DNA from: Theobroma cacao
Lineage: Eukaryota; Streptophyta; Magnoliopsida; Malvales; Malvaceae
Direction: 5' to 3'
Length of the DNA: 64,000 bases
Assembly (NCBI RefSeq): GCF_000208745.1
Contig: NC_030858.1
Span: forward strand, 16,695,611 to 16,759,610
Made by a program: the position numbers and the translations under genes. How positions within the stretch are numbered: the stretch's first letter is position 1; every line of letters starts with the position of its first letter. The notes under the pieces were generated by a model that worked only from the letters and a program-made list of their open reading frames with translations, searched no databases and had not been told where the DNA came from. This document shows positions 34,611 through 47,290 of the stretch, piece by piece.

Positions 34611-35560
34611 CCAATTGGATGCTAACATGTATGTCTACTCAAAGTCCTAGACTCTAGGGCTGTTACAAATCTTTTCTGCCGCAAGTCGAAATCCCATTGG
34701 TTCAATCAAAATATGATGTTAACATGTACATATATAAATGTACATATCTATATAAGTTGCCCTTCTTTATAGACTTGTTGGTATATATAAGTTTTAAATA
34801 ACGTTGATTTCTACGATAAAAATATGAATTATACTTTTATCAGAATAAAAAAAATAGAAAAAGAGTCGGTCATCTCTAGAGACATCTAGGTAATTCTCAA
34901 AGGTTATTTTCGTTAATACAGTGAGGGTTGGGCTTGGCGTTTAGGTCCCCTCAATGTTCAACTGTTAATCCCCCACGAATATAAGATACAAAGCCTTACA
35001 CGAAGATTTGATTTTTATTTTTTTAGTTATCGAATTGAGTAGGGATTGCTTGAATCGAAAGGGACTGATATATATATATATATATCTTTATATAATAAAA
35101 AGAGTAATAAAGCCTTACAACTAGCAAAAGGTGCAATGCTTTTATACCCTCATCACCAATTTATGCATTATGCCACTTGGTTGACTTTAGTATTTAAATA
35201 ATTTTGCATATGCCGCTTCTTGTACCGTAAACAATTTTTATAGCTCAATTTGTTCGTTGCCCACTTATGAATACTTGTTGAGACAACATTAATTCTATTC
35301 AAGCTTTCATATTTCATTGGTTCATCTGTTTGGGCACAATACTTAACATAAGGTCAAGATATTGTGTAGTCATTTTCAACAATCTCCAAATCGTAAAACA
35401 ACGCAATTCCCTCTGCATTTTTAGTGCTCGCCCATATAAAAGGAGCGATGCCCCTCCCACTCATTTTTCTTTTGTTGAACCAAAACAATTTCTTAAATTA
35501 TCTTCTTACTTCTTAGACACCAACCTCGATCGTTATCTCAGTTGATAAAAGATGACAAAT
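34611..35560. other. Intergenic stretch
   Basis: No recognisable gene. It contains an (AT)n run at 35069-35085. A frame at 35330-35545 lacks any domain. Confidence 0.4.
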
Positions 35561-35569
35561 TTTTTGTAT

Positions 35570-36160
35570 CACCTAAAAATCTATAATTTTATTAAAAAAA
35601 TAATTCTTAAAAAATATTTATAAATTATTTAAAAAAATTCAAGTAATTTTTTTTTATTATATTCAATTAAGCTTTTATTTTTTTAATCAATGAATAACAT
35701 CATTAATCAAAATGACACTTGTCATTTTATATCATATGGTGTTAACGTGGCATGTTAACATGTCATAGTAGATAGTGGCGTTGCATGAACACATGGTCAC
35801 ATGATATTTTCATTCTCTACGTCAACACCACATTAATAACACATGTATATAAAATGACAAGTGAACATTTTGATTAATAATAGTTAGTCAATTGTTAGAC
35901 ATAATAACCTATTTGACCTAAAATAAATGTATAAGAACTTGATTGAAAGTAATAGTATAACAAGATCTTAATTGAATTTTTTTTTGAATAATTCAAACTT
36001 GTATTTNAAGTGACTATTTGATTAATAATAGTTAGTCAATTGTTAGACATAATAACCTATTTGACCTAAAATAAATGTATAAGAACTTGATTGAAAGTAA
36101 TAGTATAACAAGATCTTAATTGAATTTTTTTTTGAATAATTCAAGAATTTTTTAAACTAT
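35570..36160. mobile_element. Inverted-repeat (MITE-like) element
   Basis: ATTAATCAAAATGACACTTG...TTATAT at 35702-35732 is the near-perfect reverse complement of 35847-35878, and the complementarity continues weakly outwards (ATTCAATTAAGC near 35664-35675 with GATCTTAATTGAAT near 35965-35978). The loop holds GTGTTAACGTGG and CGTCAACACCAC, also complementary. I found no clear ends or target duplication; the class is unknown and the outer limits are approximate. Confidence 0.6.
35869..36144 (+). repeat. Exact 128-bp duplication around an ambiguous base
   Basis: 35869-35996 and 36017-36144 are identical over 128 bases, including a run of nine T. Between them lie 20 bp with the only N of the window (36007). 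This looks more like an assembly join than biology. Confidence 0.85.
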
Positions 36161-36581
36161 TCTGCCAAAAAAAGAGAGAGTGTCCCATATGCCAAAACCC
36201 TCATCACCAGATGTTTGAAAGGCGAAAAGTAAATGTAGTAGTTACTAATTTGCAATATAATTTTTCTTTAGTAAAAAGTAGAATATAAATTGCAGATTTT
36301 AGTCAATTTTGGTTAACTGTGCAACAAAAAATTTGCTTTAAATTCAGTTGTCATAAATTTGTGATAGTTTTCCGTCGCCAATTCATTATAGATTTGTTGG
36401 TTATTTGTCCCAAATCCATATGAAATTTTCCATTGCTTCAATTAATTGCAAACTTCTGTGACAAATCATATTATTTTTAATATTAATTTGTATTTTTTGT
36501 TAAAGCATTTTTGTCCTTCAATTTTCAATAAAATAAAAAACCACGCTTGTCCTTTTTTTAAAATTGCAACTACAAATTTAC

Positions 36582-36627
36582 TTCTCTTTCTCTCTCTCTC
36601 ACACACACACACACACATATATATATA
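36582..36627. repeat. Compound microsatellite (CT)n(CA)n(TA)n
   Basis: A CT-rich run passes into (CA)8 and then (TA)5. It lies in AT-rich DNA with no gene nearby. Confidence 0.9.
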
Positions 36628-37085
36628 GAATGGATCTTTTTTTTGCTTAAAACATATTTAAGATTTGAAATTAATAAAAAGGTACTAACAACAAATTATG
36701 TAAACAAAATATATTATTTCTTCAAAATAAACATTATAATTTGTCTGAACAAAAACATAAGCATATCATATTGGTAATATAAAAGGACAAATAAGTCTCC
36801 AGATCTATATTCACATTATTATTTCACATCAATTAAATATTTATCGTAACGATTTATATGTATTATATAATTAATTGTTATTTTAATTTTTTTAATGTAC
36901 ATATTATTAATAGTTAGGAAATAATTATACATTTGTAGTTTATTGCATATAACTATGAATGTTATTCATTACTTGTATTGATCTTATCATTCTTTATTTT
37001 ATTTAATAAATTTTAATATTATTCTTGCAATACTTTTATCTTACTTATCCTTCAATTCCATCTTCTGTTTTTTTCTTCTTTATTT
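36628..37085. other. Very AT-rich spacer
   Basis: No coding sequence, repeat ends or RNA gene seen. Confidence 0.4.
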
Positions 37086-37530
37086 TTTTTTAACTTTTGT
37101 TAGTGGCTAAAATGGAGACGAGCCACTTTTATTAAAGCCCAAATATATTAAAGCTTAGCCCAGCAATATTTCTTTATATCATCCGGATAGCAAACCTTTT
37201 ATTAGACCTAAAATCCTCACCGACCACATTAAAAAGAGTGGAAAGCAATAACTCAGCAATCAAAACACTAAAACCTAGTCAAATAGCCCAACAATCCTAA
37301 CTTTAGGATTATTACAATTAGCGGTAAAACCCCTATTAAATACCAACAATGACATTCGCACTAGCCATAACATTTGGCAACTGATTATTATCACAACCTA
37401 AGACCTGGCCTCACAAATCATGGCTTCATAAAGGTCCCATAATATTACTTCGTAATGATATGGAAAGAAGTATCATATTCAACTCTCTAGCCACAAAAGC
37501 AATAGCAAGGTAACTCCAACATTGCAAACC
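37086..37530 (-). mobile_element. Possible LINE 3' end fragment
   Basis: On the minus strand the segment ends GGCTTTAATAAAAGTGGC and then a run of A after AAAGTT. Its body has phrases typical of plant LINE 3' UTRs (GGGGTTTTACCGCTAATTG). There is no coding remnant and no target duplication; weak call. Confidence 0.4.
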
Positions 37531-38265
37531 TGTTACGACCCAAATCCGGTCCATGATCAATGCAAGAGTCCATGTGGATATGACCTATCAGATCCAAGCA
37601 AATCTTGCAAATTGATCATCAACATCATGAACCATTCACAATGTCACGACCCAAATTTCAGGCCATGACCGGCGCATGGGCCCAATGGATGTAATCCATT
37701 AAGCCCAAGCAAGCCTATTAATCTGACATGTTTATCATTCCATCATAAACTACTAAGTTGCATTTCATAACTTAGACTCAAAATAATACTACACATTGCC
37801 ATCTCATACTGGCATACCAAACAAGTGTATATACATTGTCTACAACATCTATCTTGGTAATTTACATTAGGTTCGTCTATATACACAAAATAATACTCGA
37901 CTTTCAACGGAGGGACTCTGACGAATGTACAGCTACTCAATGCCAAGACACCTACCAAAAGATGGATATAAGTCTACAAGGACACCTCGTCCTAGTTACC
38001 GATTGCCTCGTGATCTGAAAACATGAAGTTGAAAACGGTGAGTATAAACTCAGTGAGTGAACAAGGAAGGGAACAAGCAATAACAATGGAGAATTTAAAA
38101 TCATGATGTACTTGTTTTAAAACAATGCAATTTAATTTCATTCATATTGAAAACCCTTCATTTAAACCCTTATATGATTAATCAATTAGTAATGAGGAAC
38201 CCATACATAACAAATAATTTTAAAAAATGAAGGCTCCAGTGATACACCAACAAGACAAATGCGAA

Positions 38266-38740
38266 GACGAATCTTCGTTGCAGCGAGAATGAATTTTCGC
38301 TGCAACAACGTTGGAATTAAGTTATTAGTCGAACGTGGGTTTCTCAACTGGTCGAGAGTTTCTCACTAAACCTCCTCATTTTAAACTTAACTCATTTAGT
38401 CCTTAATGTTGAAAGTCTATGCTCAGATATGGTAGCAACGAAGTTAAAAATAGGGCAGCAATTGGACAAGATAGGAGACAAAAACAGAAGGTTTTTCGCT
38501 GCAGCGAAATTGTAACTCGGAAACAGAATGTTTCTCGCTGCAGTGAAATTCAACTGATGAAACAAAGAGTTTCTTGCTACAGCGGGATTCCTTTTCGCTA
38601 CAGCGAGAAGCTACAATGACTATCTCGCTGCAGCGAGATTCATTTTCACTACAGCGAGAACTAGTTCTAGTGAAAGGTCCTCAAACTCGAGAGTTTCTCG
38701 CTGTAGTGAGAATGAATTTCGTTGCAGCGAGAACAGAGCA
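38266..38740. repeat. Palindromic TCTCGCTGCAGCGAGA repeat cluster in LTR A
   Basis: At least eight full or half copies of the motif occur at irregular 20-70 bp spacing. One is a perfect 18-bp palindrome at 38622-38639 (ATCTCGCTGCAGCGAGAT). The frames through it are translations of the repeat. Confidence 0.85.
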
Positions 38741-38944
38741 ACAAAAGAAAAGCTTCCCCTCACTCAACAAAAAGGCCATCCTGCTAAACCAACAAAATCA
38801 ACATACAACACATGAAAATTCCCAAAGTGCAATGTATCAAATTTCTCATATATGTCAATCATATATCACATTCATAATCTTTCATTTCATAAGTCTAGAT
38901 AGGCATAATTACATAGATAAACATCAACATCATCATAATCACAC

Positions 38945-39130
38945 CCGGCTCATGTACATCCCCCCAGATCGTGCACATAGCCGGCACCATCGTGTGCATC
39001 CCCCCACATCGTGCACAATCAGTGCCATCGTGTACATCCCCCCACATCGTGCACACGGGCACTATCATCATCCATCTCTCCCGCCACCATCATCACCGGC
39101 ATGTGCATTCCCCCCCACATCGTGCACATA
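38945..39130. repeat. Short tandem-like repeat CCCCCACATCGTGCACA
   Basis: Four to five imperfect copies of CCCCCCACATCGTGCAC, spaced about 35-75 bp, lie in LTR A. The repeat is GC-richer than its surroundings, and it accounts for the long plus-strand frames here. Confidence 0.75.
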
Positions 39131-39967
39131 CACGATTACAGACATTATATACAATATCAATCATCATGCACACACACATATATATAAACTATCATAATGT
39201 CATAGTGCACGAATCCATAGCAATCGCATATCACAATATAAAACCATTTAGCAAAAACTTGTTCCCAAGGCACTTGTTTTATGAAAACTTGATAATTCAT
39301 TCGAATGGGTGGCAAATACATTATATTTCCCAAACAAGCTTTGAAGGCAGTCCACTCACCGATTTATTATTGAGCCTTTAGTTGACTCTTCCCCTAATTG
39401 TCCATATGGGATGATGGGGCTTCCTTGAAACCTACCATCACATTAACATCACCATTATGTTAATTCACATACTATAAACCCTAAAAGCTATCTCTTAGCT
39501 AGCCTTCAATTGCCACTTTAAATGGTTATCTATGTTCACTATCTAAATCACTATAAAATGAATGAACATCCTCAACAATAAAATAGCTCATAATCTAAAT
39601 TTCTAGCCATTATCCACAGCTAAAAACCAAGCTTAGTGCATCACTTACCCTAGGGTTCCTTTGTAGTTGAATTCCCTTCCAATAGCTTCCAAATCAATGG
39701 GGTAATTCTCTCTTTCTCTCTCTAGAATGCCCAACTAGTGAGAGAAAGTATGGAAATAAGATTTATCAAGGGTTTTGAAGTGAGAGAGTTAAAGAATTCA
39801 AGGGTTCTAGTCAAAAGGGCTCAAAAGTATGAAAACTAGGGCTAGAGAGAGAAAATCATGCAAGCTCCATATCAAGCTTCCATGGAGGTTTTGAAGAAAC
39901 GTGACAGGGAAGAAGGGAAGAAGAAGACAAGCTGTTGGAAATTCAAGAAGCTGCTGGAAATTCAAGA

Positions 39968-39975
39968 TATTTATA
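39968..39975 (-). promoter_or_regulatory. TATA box of LTR A
   Basis: The minus strand reads CCTATAAATATC. LTR B has TATAAATA at the matching place (55214-55221). This supports minus-strand transcription of the family. Confidence 0.55.
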
Positions 39976-40369
39976 GGCCAAACTTATCCATTCCCTTAAA
40001 ATTACGAAAATGCCCTTGACTAGTTAACTTGTTCTCATGCAACTCTTTGTGCAATCTTTTTACTCTTTTAACACTGAGACCAAGTTCATAATGGTCTAGA
40101 CATGTTCGGGTTTGCGAAACTTTTAAAAGTTTTGACTTGGGTGCAAAATGACCATTTTGCCCTATTGTGAAAATTATTGTCATTTCTAGTTTTCTTCATG
40201 TTTTCATCAGTACACATCATTTATACAGTCTTATGCTTATTTAAACCTTAAAATATCATAAAACTTTCTTCTAAGAGCTTATTAGAGAAAATGACGAAAC
40301 TATCCCTAGCTTATATTATTACATCTATGCGTAGTTACAAACCTATAGAGGTTGGGGTTTCACACATAA

Positions 40370-42245
40370 TATACTAGATAATATCAACCAATAAATTACA
40401 CCATAGATATGTACAAATCATTTTCATCAAAGTCTCACGTGGACATTCTACAAACATTTTCATGTACTTGTACTTGTATCAAACCAAATATTACTATCTT
40501 GTAAGACAAATTGGCAAAAGTGTGTATATATATATATTCACATAAAATCAAATTTATTACATCTCAAATAGTTCATGCCGTATACTAGCCTAAGTTAAAG
40601 TACTCAAAATATGTAAAGGAAAACAAACAAACTGACTCTACCAACAGAATAAACTCAAAAAGGCTAAGGTCAAAGTAATGTCATAAACCTACCAGTGAAA
40701 TGAACAGATATCACACCAAGTGTGCTAATCCAAACGAGTTAAGGATCCAAAAACCTAAAACATGAATTTGAAAACATGAGTATAAAACTTAGAAAGCTAG
40801 GAAGAGGGGAACAAGCTACACCACAGAAGAGTATTTTGAAATATCGTGACTTTATTTGAGACTGTGCATTTTATCCTAAACAAAATCGGATACATATGCA
40901 AGTAAAATCAATGTTGAACAACAAAGTATTCAACTTAGATACATTTTCAGTTAAATAACGTCAAACAACATTAAGTCACAATATCATTCATTTAGCCAAA
41001 TATCAAGAACATAACCCTTTATCAACTTATCATTTGATCATCTTAGCCTTATGAAGACCATTTTATAAGAACTAAGTCCAATCAAGAGTAAACCAACCCA
41101 TGGAGTAGTGCCAAACCCCCACTGCCTAAGGTCTTGCTCATCTAAAGCACATAATCACTAACATCATAATCATATGAATATTAAGGGTCATCCAGGACCT
41201 TATCCAACATGTGTCCCAATCTATCAACACATGACTAGCGCCATACTCCCAGCTAGCTAGGAGATTCAACATTGTGCACAATGACTAGTGCATACTGTCA
41301 CTAAAAACAAGTCCTAAATCAAGTGGCCACACTAAAATTATCAAATTACAAATCATTGGGTGAATGTATTCACCAATTCTCATTTAACATATCTAGACGA
41401 GTAGCCATACCACGTCACCCAACCGAGCTCATTATCCATATGGTGATCCTTACCTAGGATGCCTTTAAGATTCATCAACCATGATACAATTTATTCCACA
41501 AGGCATGTATATGTATGCATATCTTTCTAGCAAATCTTTATCACGCAACACAATTTACTCAAGTTTAGACAATATGATCAAATATCATGTTTCTCCAACA
41601 TCATACAAACTCACAACATTATATATATTCAACTGATGGTTAACATGACTAGCAGCACATCTCATCATACAAGATCAATAAACATTATTTTCTAACAATC
41701 ATTATCACATGCAATGGCTGTCCAATTCTAAATGACCTACTCAACATCATATTTTTCTTGACATTATAAGTATTTACAACTTTATATTCTATTCATAATC
41801 AATGCGTCCAGCAGCATAGTTCATCCAAATTGCTCATGGATGGTCAACAAAGCATATTCCCTATTAATTTTTATCACATACAATACTTTGCTTAATTCTA
41901 GTCTACATAGTCAAACATTATTATTCCTCAACATCATGCCTATCCACAACAATATTTTTAGGTCAAGTTGAATATGACCAGTATCACATTTTGTTTCATT
42001 GAATCATCAAACAAGGCATGTTTTCAAATGAACGCTTAGTCTCATGCATTTACATACTAGGATAAGTATTTACATATAATAGCATATATTACAGAGCTTT
42101 TGAAAACACACTTCAACACAACCATTTTTCAACAAGTGAGACTCACAAATACACATTCATAACCAGAAAACATCAACTTTCAACGAACATTTGAAATCCC
42201 ACATGTTTATGCACATTTTGTATTAAACTAGTTTTGATGCAATTA
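40370..42245 (-). repeat. Middle part of element Y left LTR
   Basis: It resumes with TATACTAGATAATATCAACC, as in the right LTR at 49462. No coding sequence. Confidence 0.65.
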
Positions 42246-45200
42246 TGAAACCTCAAATTTTCTGTAATGATTTAGAGTTTAAATGAGTTATGTGGATGAT
42301 GGTGCTTTATGATAAATTTGGATGTTGGATGAATTTTTCCCAACTTTATTCACAAGAATTTCTCCTTCTGATATTGTTATAATGATGAGATATTGATGTA
42401 TAAATAGATGATTGGAAGTGAAGGCCAAAGAAGGGCAATTTTCCCAAGTCTGGGCTTGAAGAATCAATTCCAAGGCAAGAGAGGTCGATCCCAAGGTGTA
42501 CATAAACCTTAGATAGCTACTAGAAGTGTCAAGAATCGATCCCAAGCAAGGAAGGGTTGATTCTTACAAGATGGAATACTTAGAATAACTTCTGGAAACT
42601 CAAAAATTTATCCCCAATGGTTAAAGGGTCGATTCCAAAAAGTTAGAATTTCAAAACAAGTTACTAGAACTCCAAGAATTAATTCTTGAGAGTTAAGAAG
42701 TCGATTCTTGAAGGTCTAGGCAGAAAAATAAACATCAAGAATCGATTCCTGGGAATTAAGAAATCGATTCTTGAAAGTCTAAGTAGAAAAATAAGCATCA
42801 AGAATCAATCCCAAGGAGTCAAAAAGTCAGTTCTCAAGCTTTAACATGGAAAAAATATATAACCCAGCTCGAGCCCTAAAATTTATTTTTCACTTCCAGA
42901 CTCCAACTCGTCCCCAACAACATCCAAACCCTTTCCCAACCTCCCAAGGCCCCATTGGACAAGGATTCAACCTTCCAACTCAAATCTAAGATAAGATTTG
43001 GAATTTTTGAGTTTAAATCTCAAGGGTATGACCTAACTCTAAGATTTTACAAATGTTAACCCATTTATTCCATTTTTGAGCTAAGGATTTTGGGAGTTTT
43101 GCTCTTCAAGGAGGTTGTGAAGGTATGGAAAGTTAAGGTTGTTCATTTATGGATTGTGTTTGAAGCATAAAAATATATTAAAACTTACAGGGAGTTTATT
43201 CAATAAATCTACTAGTTTCAAAAAAGGGTTTTTTCTAGAAACTAGGAACTTATGATAAGATTTATTCTATAGGTGATTGTTGAGCTCAAGTATCATAAAA
43301 GGAGCATGGTTTGATGAAGTAAGGTTTAGAAGCCCGCTTTTGTCAAGGTGAGTGGATCCACCACCTTTAAACTATTTTAATATGTAAAGTTAAAAGAATG
43401 AATTGAATGATTTGATGATAAACATATTTCTTCAATGACTTTTTACAATTGAAAATGAGTTGTGATTGAACCCAAGTTTTGAAAAAACTTTTCAAAGTAT
43501 TATGTATATGTAAATACCCTACTATGTATTAGTTTTCAATAAGGGGGACGAGTCCTTTCAAGTATTTTGTACTAAAACTGCCACTTCAATGAGATGTGTA
43601 TGAAATGCTTGAAGCATACTAAATTGGTGTTATTACATGATGACAATTCCACATATTAGATGAGTCATGAATGACCACATAATATATGTGTATTGAGTTA
43701 TATGTGATGCAGTTATTGCATACCACATGAATGAAAATCGACACCTGATGTGAAACATGTTGTAATGCATGTGAGGTAGTTTTCCACATACCCCTTTAAG
43801 AAAGAATGAGTATATGTTGAATGCTATGATGCTAAATATGTGATGTAAATTCATCATACTATATGTTATGAGTATGAGAGCACATTATGATGCCTAATGC
43901 ATGCGATATAATTAATGAATGATACTGAATTATGTGATAACCATTTGATGATAAGATGTAATGAGCTTGATTGTTGCCCATGGTTATCAAGGGTTATTCT
44001 ATAACAAATCTTTTAAGGTAATGAAGCATATGCCATTACCATTTTTTGAGAAAAGGAATGAGGTAGTGATTCCATTCTAATGTTACCATAAGGTAATGAA
44101 GGATATTCCATTACCATCTTTTAAGGAGAAAAGGGAAGTGAGGGGTTGATTCCATTCCCCCATTTGCACACACTCATGTCTAACAAGAGATATACCATTA
44201 GGGCCCATGGTTGACAGGGGTTATTCTGTCACAATGTTATTTGATGAATGCCAATGTTGTAGTTGATTTTATTTAATGAATATGATGTGTATTATTTCTA
44301 TTGGTATGATCCATGAAATGTTAGAACAAGGTTCCAAAGTCTATTATGAAGGTAAAAGGTAAAGTTGATATATAAGATTTGGAGTCAAATAGTCTGAATT
44401 CCTTGACTTTCAAGTGCATGGTTGATGATCCCTAGAAGGTAAGTCTCGATACCATGGTTATTTACTCTCAAATTAGGTTTTAAAGGATTTTGAGACTTCA
44501 AAATGTTTGAGAAGTATTTTCAATACTATTGAACATGATACCCAATGATTTAAAGGTTTGGTACATATTTCCAAAGAAATTATGAAACTTGTTTGAAAGC
44601 ATGACTATTCTTTTACAAGTTCCTTATGTGTACTTGAAGATCATACGTGCATGGTTACATAAATGTTATATTTATGCAAAAGCTTAACCCCTTGACTTTT
44701 CCCCTTCTCGTATCCACTCATGGATTCTTTATGACTCTCACATTAGTTTTCCCTATTTTGTTACAAATCAGTAATAGCTGTTAAGCACTCATGTCACAAA
44801 AACACGATCCATTCTTTCTTCGGTAGGTGACATAATAGCCTCTTAAAGCTTACGGAGTCAGGTCATGTTTCGCTTGTCGAGTTGGTCTTTATATTTCTGT
44901 TATGAATACTTGTTGATATTAGAAATGTTAAGCCCTTAAATTGCAAGCTACTTATATAAAATTAAGTGAATATTACGAATGATGGCTTGAGAGCCCATAT
45001 AAGCACCTAGGGTGCATTTACAAAATTTACATGTATTGTACAAGGTACAAATATTATGAATGAAAAACGTATATATAGTTTATGCTGAGAAGTCCATAAT
45101 CATGTAATTAGGCCTATGCATGGATGTTTATGATTATGTTGGCTAAGGTCGTATGCATGTATGATGATGTTGATGGAAAATGAGTCAAATGTGATTGATT

Positions 45201-45275
45201 GATAATAGAATGATGTAAAGAGGCCTACTAGGTTCCTAGTGCCAGTCACGATCCCTTCAAAAATGGGATGTAACA
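42246..45275 (+). mobile_element. LTR Z (gypsy type, plus orientation) nested in Y
   Basis: Starts TGAAACCTCAAATTTTC and ends CAGTCACGATCCC...GGGATGTAACA, a typical chromovirus LTR end. It contains GCTTACGGAGTCAGG and GCTTGTCGAGTTGGTC near 44850-44890. A field of GTCGATTC / GAATCGATTCC repeats spans 42440-42850, and a repeated GTAATGAAG.ATATxCCATTACCAT block lies at 44015-44130. The flanks AATTA and GTAAC do not match, so the exact ends, or solo status, are uncertain. Confidence 0.65.
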
Positions 45276-46930
45276 GTAACCCATCCATAAGTTCGATTGA
45301 CCATTTCCTTGGTCAACTCTAACTTTCAGCTAGCTTTCCAATTGGTTGTGGTGCATCTTGGTGGCACCTAAAAAGAAGAATTTGTGTCATCATCCACTCA
45401 ATCCAACCAACCATAGCCTAATTTGAAAATTCCATACGCAAACTTTTCTAGTTTTCACTAACTAGTTTCTTACTTCAATTTAACTAGTCAACCTAGTCTT
45501 ATATCATTCTTTTTCACAATTCCATCATCATTAACATGAATTTCCAGCACCTAACTTATTCCTCCAAATCATGATTTAATCTTTGATTAATTCACCTAAT
45601 GCCAACTTTCATCAATTTCATACCATTTTTTTAAAACTAGTCACCTATTATACTAGTTTATTCATAATTAACTAAATTCTCATTCTTTTCATCATTCATC
45701 AATCAAACTTCACCACTTCAGCAACTAATTCATATTCAAAGCCATCCATGGTCACATTTATGCTACACTTGTCTAATCTAATTACTTTGGTTGGCTCACT
45801 TAGTATCAAATCACACTAATTTAAAGCCACTTTTAAAACTAGCTACCCACACCATTATTTAAATCTTTATAACCTCAATTTATAATCCGTCCATCCTCTT
45901 AATGATTCATTATCATCAAAACATCCACTAAATTATATTCTAACCACCATTTTCAGCCTTTAATTATTCAACCAATGCTACGTTGTATAGCCAAAATTTC
46001 GAGTCTTTAATCCTAGTTATTTATTTCAACTAAATTGGCCATACCAACATTAAACATTAAACGTTCTATCATTAATTAATTCAACTTAATCTAAACAGCC
46101 TAAATCAATATCTAATTCACAGTTAAACAACCACAAATGCCTCAATTAATCCCTACTTACTGTGGTGAACTTGTGAAGCAATTTTCCTAGTAAAACATTA
46201 AGGCTAACTATTAGTACTAATCAAATAATGAAAGAATAATCATACCCAATTCCTGAAAATTAAGGTTTGATTATAACTTAATCAAAAATGAACATTGAAG
46301 GTGGTGTGAGGTCAAAAAATGGAGGAAAGTGGCTTTGGAGCTTGTTTCAAGAGATTTTTGAAAGATGAAAAACTTTCCCCTTTCTAGATGTTTGACCATT
46401 GCTTCTAGAAGCAAAAAAATGGAATTTTTCAGCAACAAAATGTAAGGTTTTGAGAGGTTATGGGAAAAGAAAGAAATGAATCCAAAAACATTAAATTTGG
46501 AACTCCAATGATGCTTTAATGGTGTAACCAAAGAGGAAGAATTAGAGAAATGAAGAGAAGAAGAAGAAATAGGGAGCTGAACAAAGGTATGGGGCTTAGA
46601 GAGGGAGTGAGCTGATGAGAAAATGGGAGTTTTTTATACCTAAGGTAGCCCTAGGTTGCACATTTGACCATATGACCCTCAATAAGTTGACTTTGATTAT
46701 TTTCAATGTCTTTCATTTTTGACACTGTAAAAAAGGTCTATAGTGTTTTTCCTTAAGCTACTGATGTTTAGAGCTCCTCGAGCTTGTGATAAGTTAAAAA
46801 TTTTGACTTGTGGTACAAAATGACCATTTTGCCCCTTATGTAGAAATTCTCTCTTTTTCATTATAAATCATTCTAATTTACTTAGAATTGAATTTCTAAA
46901 CTTACCTACCTAAGAATTCAATTACACCAA
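45276..46930 (-). repeat. Right part of element Y left LTR
   Basis: GTAACCCATCCATAAG marks the resumption. A minus-strand TATA-like GTATAAAAAAC is at 46631-46641 and AATGACCATTTTGCCCC near 46825 matches the corresponding part of LTR A. The right limit is approximate because the LTR end is decayed. Confidence 0.55.
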
Positions 46931-47029
46931 TATGCTCAATGATAATCAAAAGGTCCATTATTCTTTGCCTTAGCCTTCCTCACTCCCTAAACTTCATAAA
47001 TACTTTTCACGATTTACAACAACATTTGA

Positions 47030-47290
47030 AAGTCAATCTATCATAACCACCCAATCACCATCGTTATCATTTAAGGGTTTTAGTTAGCTCAGACAAACAA
47101 TCAATAGTAAAATATTCCCACTTTCATTCTGGAATGAGAAGGTCTCAACACCCTTGCTAGTCTTTAATTGTTTCACCTTATCTCGTTGACATGTCAAACA
47201 TTTCACTACTAACTAGGCAACGTCCCTATTAATGTCACTCTATTAACAGTGTTCTCCAAATCTTTAGACATCTTCATACCACCATGATGG
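47030..47290 (-). pseudogene. Element Y integrase remnant
   Basis: The minus strand reads GGMKMSKDLE, then VVKCLTCQRDKVKQL, then TFSFQNESGNILLLIV and DNDGDWVVMIDRL. This matches the zinc-finger to core transition of Ty3/gypsy integrase (normally KCLTCQ..K...., then PEWKWE.I.MDFV, then D..WV.VDRL). The first catalytic Asp position is no longer recognisable. Several stops are present. The sequence between here and the PBS (47290-49340) is presumably decayed RT, protease and gag, but I could not identify motifs there. Confidence 0.7.

Larger units (their letters stand above)
37642..40364 (-). mobile_element. Solo LTR A, nested in element Y
   Basis: 2723 bp, TGTCACGACCC to GGGGTTTCACA. Flanks CACAA (37637-37641) and CATAA (40365-40369) differ at one base. 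The uninterrupted site in the other Y LTR (CATTCACAATATGCTAG near 49456) confirms the join. Same family as LTR B: both share TTTCAGGCCATGA-like starts, a TGAAGTTGAAAACGGTGAGT phrase, palindromic CTGCAG repeats and a minus-strand TATA box. Confidence 0.88.

Noticed and set aside
38266..38740. Possible CRISPR-like array of regularly repeated palindromes
   Set aside because: Spacing is irregular, the spacers are not unique units, it lies in a plant LTR and recurs in a second LTR copy.
38574..39381. Two overlapping plus-strand frames of 207 and 136 codons
   Set aside because: They run through the palindromic and CACATCGTGCAC repeats of LTR A and are rich in repeat-derived Ser/His/Pro; the LTR is transcribed from the other strand.
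42241..45280. Target duplication for LTR Z
   Set aside because: AATTA on the left and GTAAC on the right do not match, so I do not claim Z as a proven solo LTR.
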